This document shows, piece by piece, positions 61,308 to 64,000 of a DNA stretch of 64,000 nucleotides. Source of the DNA: Chitinophagaceae bacterium (lineage in GTDB: Bacteria; Bacteroidota; Bacteroidia; Chitinophagales; Chitinophagaceae); contig JAICGN010000002.1 in NCBI GenBank assembly GCA_025923075.1, forward strand, positions 48,485 through 112,484, written 5' to 3'. The translations under genes and the position numbers were made by a program. Every line of letters begins with the position of its first letter. Position 1 is the stretch's first letter. Below the pieces are notes generated by a model. That model saw nothing but the letters and a program-made list of their open reading frames with translations. It did not search any database and was not told the DNA's origin.

Positions 61308-62326
61308 ATGTTATGTTTCTCCATCCATTCGAATAAATGTCTTGAAATGGATTCCGTTTCTACCAAAAAACCATCATGGCCATAATCAGAAGAAATGATA
61401 TGCAAAGTTGAGTTAGGGATATGTTCGGCCAGAAATTTTTGTTCAGGAAGGGGACAAAGAATATCGCTGTCGATACCGATTACCAGCATTGGCTGATGAA
61501 TTTGCTTCAGCGCCTCTTCAAGTGTTTTAAATCTTCCACGGGCTATATTATGACTATCCATTGATTTTGTAAGCAGCCAATAACTCTGTGCATTGAACCT
61601 ATCGGATAATTTATTTCCCTGGTGGAGAATATAGGCTGAAGCCTTGTAGTTATCAGTTTTTGAAAAGTCCGGATCGGTTTGTCTCTGATGAAATATCTTG
61701 TAATTGCGGTACGTAAGCATTCCGATTCCTCTCGCAGCTTTTATTCCATTTTTTCCAGCATCGGCTGAATTATCCTTCCATGTTTGATCTGCTTCAATTG
61801 CCAGGCGCTGTGCTGTATGTATTGCAATTCCCCATGCACTTTCTGCTGCTGATGTTGTGATAACAAAACTGTTTTGTATCACATCAGGTTCCATTAAGCA
61901 CCATTCCAATACCTGGTAACCGCCCATGCTCCCTCCCATCAGCAGTTTTACTTTTTCAATCCCTAGTTTTTTACGAACAAGAATAAATGAATCGATCATA
62001 TCACGGATTGTAACCACGGGAAAAGAAGAATAATAAGGTTGGCTCGTGTCAGGACTGACCGTCAATGGTCCGCTGCTTCCATAGCAACTGCCAATAATAT
62101 TCACACAAACAATAAAATGGTCTTTTGGATTGATAACACAATTTTCTCCTACGATACCCCGCCACCAATCAAACACATCGCTGTTAGCAGTAAGCGCATG
62201 ACAGACCCAAACAACGTTATCTTTTGCTTCATTCAGTTTTCCATAAGTATGATAACCAATAGTTAGTCCGCGTAAAGTCTTGCCATTTTCTAATGGAAAC
62301 GATTCTGTTAAATGTATTATGTTCAT
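61304..62326 (-). CDS. metX: Homoserine O-acetyltransferase
   Basis: MetX uses acetyl- (or succinyl-) CoA to activate homoserine for methionine synthesis. The 340-residue alpha/beta-hydrolase has the nucleophile Ser133 in GGSMGGYQVLEW, the acid Asp in GIDSDILCP near residue 289, and a late His in SDYGHDGFLVE near 318. Together with metZ this gives two of the key steps of the direct sulfhydrylation route. The convergent stop codons overlap, with no terminator between them. I see no SAM riboswitch upstream. Confidence 0.94.
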   Translation of the reverse strand: MNIIHLTESFPLENGKTLRGLTIGYHTYGKLNEAKDNVVWVCHALTANSDVFDWWRGIVGENCVINPKDHFIVCVNIIGSCYGSSGPLTVSPDTSQPYYSSFPVVTIRDMIDSFILVRKKLGIEKVKLLMGGSMGGYQVLEWCLMEPDVIQNSFVITTSAAESAWGIAIHTAQRLAIEADQTWKDNSADAGKNGIKAARGIGMLTYRNYKIFHQRQTDPDFSKTDNYKASAYILHQGNKLSDRFNAQSYWLLTKSMDSHNIARGRFKTLEEALKQIHQPMLVIGIDSDILCPLPEQKFLAEHIPNSTLHIISSDYGHDGFLVETESISRHLFEWMEKHNI

Positions 62327-62444
62327 ATTTCCTTGCCTTTGGCAAAATTGATCGTGCCATTCTACTTTTCAAAATTTTAAATTGATTTAATAAAAAGATA
62401 TCTTAATTCGAAACGGACAAGTTCATGTAAACATAGTGAGGCAT

Positions 62445-62469
62445 AAAAAAAGCTCTGTTCTCCAGAGCT
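62445..62469 (-). terminator. Terminator of tRNA-Pro genes
   Basis: On the minus strand a 7-bp stem (AGCTCTG at 62451-62457 with CAGAGCT at 62463-62469) is followed by six T residues. It lies just past the first tRNA-Pro gene and would end the two-tRNA transcript. Confidence 0.8.
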
Positions 62470-62475
62470 ATTCTG

Positions 62476-62549
62476 TCGGGCAGACTGGATTCGAACCAGC
62501 GGCCCCTACGTCCCGAACGTAGTGCGCTACCGGGCTGCGCTACTGCCCG
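62476..62549 (-). tRNA. tRNA-Pro (anticodon CGG)
   Basis: The minus strand folds with acceptor CGGGCAG/CTGCCCG, D-arm GCGC/GCGC, anticodon stem CTACG/CGTAG with loop TTCGGGA (anticodon CGG), T-arm GCTGG/CCAGT with one wobble pair and loop TTCGAAT, discriminator A. Length is 74 nt; CCA is not encoded. Confidence 0.95.
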
Positions 62550-62633
62550 AAAAAGGGTAACCACTCGTAAGAAAATGACTACCCTTAATTTATCGGGTTG
62601 ATCCTGATTGAATCGGGATGATCACCTTATTTG

Positions 62634-62707
62634 TCGGGACGACTGGATTCGAACCAGCGACCACCAGCACCCCATGCTGGTACGCTACCGGGCTGCGCTA
62701 CGTCCCG
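62634..62707 (-). tRNA. tRNA-Pro (anticodon GGG)
   Basis: The minus strand folds with acceptor CGGGACG/CGTCCCG, D-arm GCGC/GCGT, anticodon stem CCAGC/GCTGG with loop ATGGGGT (anticodon GGG), and the same T-arm as the neighbouring tRNA-Pro, discriminator A. It lies 84 bp upstream of the other and shares its D- and T-arm sequence. Confidence 0.95.
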
Positions 62708-63007
62708 AGTCTGGTTAAACAACCGGGTCACAAATCTAAGATTTATTTAATTGGAGAAAAAGATATTACAAAGCCTGAAAGATGGGAAAAATTATATTGG
62801 CTTGACTTCTGATGTTAAAGCGAGATGTCCGACCAGGTAACTGCTGAAATTGGCCCTGATGGCAAGTTTCGGCATTGTTATTTTTCAAAGCTAACAGATA
62901 CTGTGGCAGTGTGGCGAAGTGTTGAACGAAAAAATGTAAATAACCTGACATTCTTTTTTTACAGCTTCCATAATTTCGCGGTTATTCTCCTTGTCAACTA
63001 ACCAACA

Positions 63008-63232
63008 ATGCAAGTATTACGTACGCTGGAAACTTCGGAGTTAATGGATATGTTGTCTAAATACACGATAATCTATACAAGAATGCTCACCGATGGATCA
63101 TCCCAGGAAGAATATTTGAAATACAAGGAAGCTATAAAAGCTATTCAATTAGAATTAGAATTTAGACAGAATGAGGACACTGGTTCCCGGGACTTGAATA
63201 GTGAGATCCCCACACATGCTGATTTTTCATAG
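63008..63232 (+). CDS. Small hypothetical protein
   Basis: A 74-residue helical, charged protein with no signal or membrane helix. TAATTTCG, about 30 bases upstream, resembles a -7 box. Its isolated place and compact composition make it plausible but not certain as a gene. No family is recognised. Confidence 0.5.
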   Translation: MQVLRTLETSELMDMLSKYTIIYTRMLTDGSSQEEYLKYKEAIKAIQLELEFRQNEDTGSRDLNSEIPTHADFS

Positions 63233-63355
63233 CATACATATTTTTCGTTATTCAGTAGTAGGTTTACCAGGCAGCGTGGCTGCCCGTTTCGTAACAATGC
63301 ATTTGGAGAAATTTCTATTGGGACCTGGTTTGTACTGGCATTCGGTTTGTCATTA

Positions 63356-63580
63356 TCAACCTGGATCATCAGTAGTCCAGCTCATCATTGTATCAACCAG
63401 TGAATAAACATAGTCTTTCGCGAGTGCAAAGAGAGCGAGACCAGTAACAGGAATTAAAATGAGCAAGAAGTTGTTGTCAGTAAACAACTGAACAATATAT
63501 CTGCATAAAGAAAATATGATTAGATAAATCAAAAGAAATATCAAAAACCTGAAGGCTTGTCTAATTTTTTTCATCATCAA
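63356..63580 (-). CDS. Small membrane protein
   Basis: A 74-residue protein with a basic N terminus and two hydrophobic segments (about 10-25 and 36-55). Start among several ATGs (63580, 63577, 63574) is uncertain. No family is recognised. Confidence 0.5.
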   Translation of the reverse strand: MMMKKIRQAFRFLIFLLIYLIIFSLCRYIVQLFTDNNFLLILIPVTGLALFALAKDYVYSLVDTMMSWTTDDPG

Positions 63581-63732
63581 AAGTATAAAAAATCGAGTCC
63601 GGCTGTTGAGGCAGAACTTTTTCCAAACTATGGCAGGTTAACTACATAAAATGCCATTTCGAAAAAAGGCTTATCATTTGTCTGAGTGATTTTCCAGTAA
63701 TCACCCTAACACTTATTACAGCGACGGCCGCG

Positions 63733-63981
63733 CTATAGCGTATCATTGGGGTTTGTTTTCTTTACAAAATCACCAAAAAATTCTGCCAACTCATAGATTC
63801 TTTCTGTCCTTTTATTTGGATCAAAGATCCATTGATTTGTAAAACGAAGTCTCCCCAGGTAATAGTTATCGCTATCATATAGATGCCAGGTTGCTGCTTC
63901 ACCGGGGCGGGCAACCCTTGTAAAATAACAATCACTATACTTTATGCCGTTGTGTTTAAAGCTTATTGGTATGGGATCCAT
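63733..63981 (-). CDS. Small hypothetical protein
   Basis: An 82-residue soluble protein rich in aromatic and charged residues (ATWHLYDSDNYYLGRLRF near residue 29), predicted beta-rich at the start and helical at the end (RIYELAEFFGDFVKKT). No family is recognised. Its composition differs from random frames and looks like a real gene. Confidence 0.55.
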   Translation of the reverse strand: MDPIPISFKHNGIKYSDCYFTRVARPGEAATWHLYDSDNYYLGRLRFTNQWIFDPNKRTERIYELAEFFGDFVKKTNPNDTL

Positions 63982-64000
63982 ACTCCAAAATAGAAAGCCC

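Noticed and set aside
62327..62440. SAM riboswitch upstream of metX
   Set aside because: I looked for a conserved SAM-binding core and long paired elements and found none; the segment is short and A+T-rich.
62618..62812. Plus-strand frame of 64 residues across tRNA-Pro
   Set aside because: It is the antisense shadow of tRNA-Pro(GGG); such frames often appear as false hypothetical proteins.
63201..63407. Plus-strand frame of 68 residues near the end of the window
   Set aside because: It overlaps two other small frames with better composition and ends in no signal.
1..64000. CRISPR array, insertion sequence, prophage or replication origin
   Set aside because: I saw no direct-repeat array, transposase, integrase, phage gene, dnaA or clustered DnaA boxes. 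The AT repeat at 52827 alone is not enough to call an origin.

Overview
The window looks like chromosomal DNA from a Bacteroidota bacterium, most likely near the Chitinophagaceae. The reasons are a SusC-like TonB receptor with an N-terminal carboxypeptidase-regulatory domain, a DUF5686 protein, an OMP_b-brl_3 type receptor, many lipoproteins, a low to middling G+C content, no clear Shine-Dalgarno sequences, and a few promoters of the -33 TTG / -7 TAnnTTTG type. No transposase, phage gene, rRNA or CRISPR array was found. The genus is inferred, not shown.

Layout. 1-1908: two tandem paralogous coiled-coil envelope proteins, the first cut by the window edge. 1980-4886: a large TonB-dependent receptor on the minus strand. 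5035-10206: a plus-strand run with purC, two membrane proteins, an NmrA/SDR-like protein, a lactonase-family beta-propeller and a PLP dehydratase. 10211-19810: a minus-strand run with a secreted hypothetical protein, a frameshifted alpha/beta hydrolase, a RibD/DHFR-like reductase, an orphan receiver protein, trhO, a DUF5686 protein, a small membrane protein and a penicillin-acylase-type hydrolase. 19962-23515: a cupin lipoprotein, a LemA/M48 protease pair, and an ankyrin protein coupled to a DUF1801 protein. 23640-27069: a lipoprotein, a 533-bp gene-free gap, and an ECF sigma factor coupled to a protein with one inner-membrane helix and a barrel-like C terminus. 27106-36465: pcm, an oxidoreductase, a methyltransferase, a quinoprotein with an inserted cytochrome c, DoxX, a phospho-sugar mutase, a DUF2279 protein and a phosphoribosyltransferase.

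36545-48739: an HdrC-like Fe-S membrane protein and its likely HdrB-like partner are separated by about 9.6 kb. The block between them holds SulP and APC transporters, a DinB protein, YceI, and two copies of a LysE-exporter plus membrane-anchored ATP-grasp pair. This duplicated ligase/exporter module is the best candidate here for an undescribed system.

48769-62326 is mostly core functions: tRNA-Gly, an outer-membrane receptor, then miaB, a sigma-54 activator without a sensor domain, lptE, a helical protein, secG, mltG and a YihY-family protein, followed by thiol-redox proteins, a TrmH-like methyltransferase, and convergent metZ and metX whose stop codons share one TTAA. 62445-64000 has two tRNA-Pro genes and three small hypothetical genes.

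Many genes lie in close same-strand runs with short or 4-nt overlapping junctions, suggesting operons. Several small palindrome families recur between genes.
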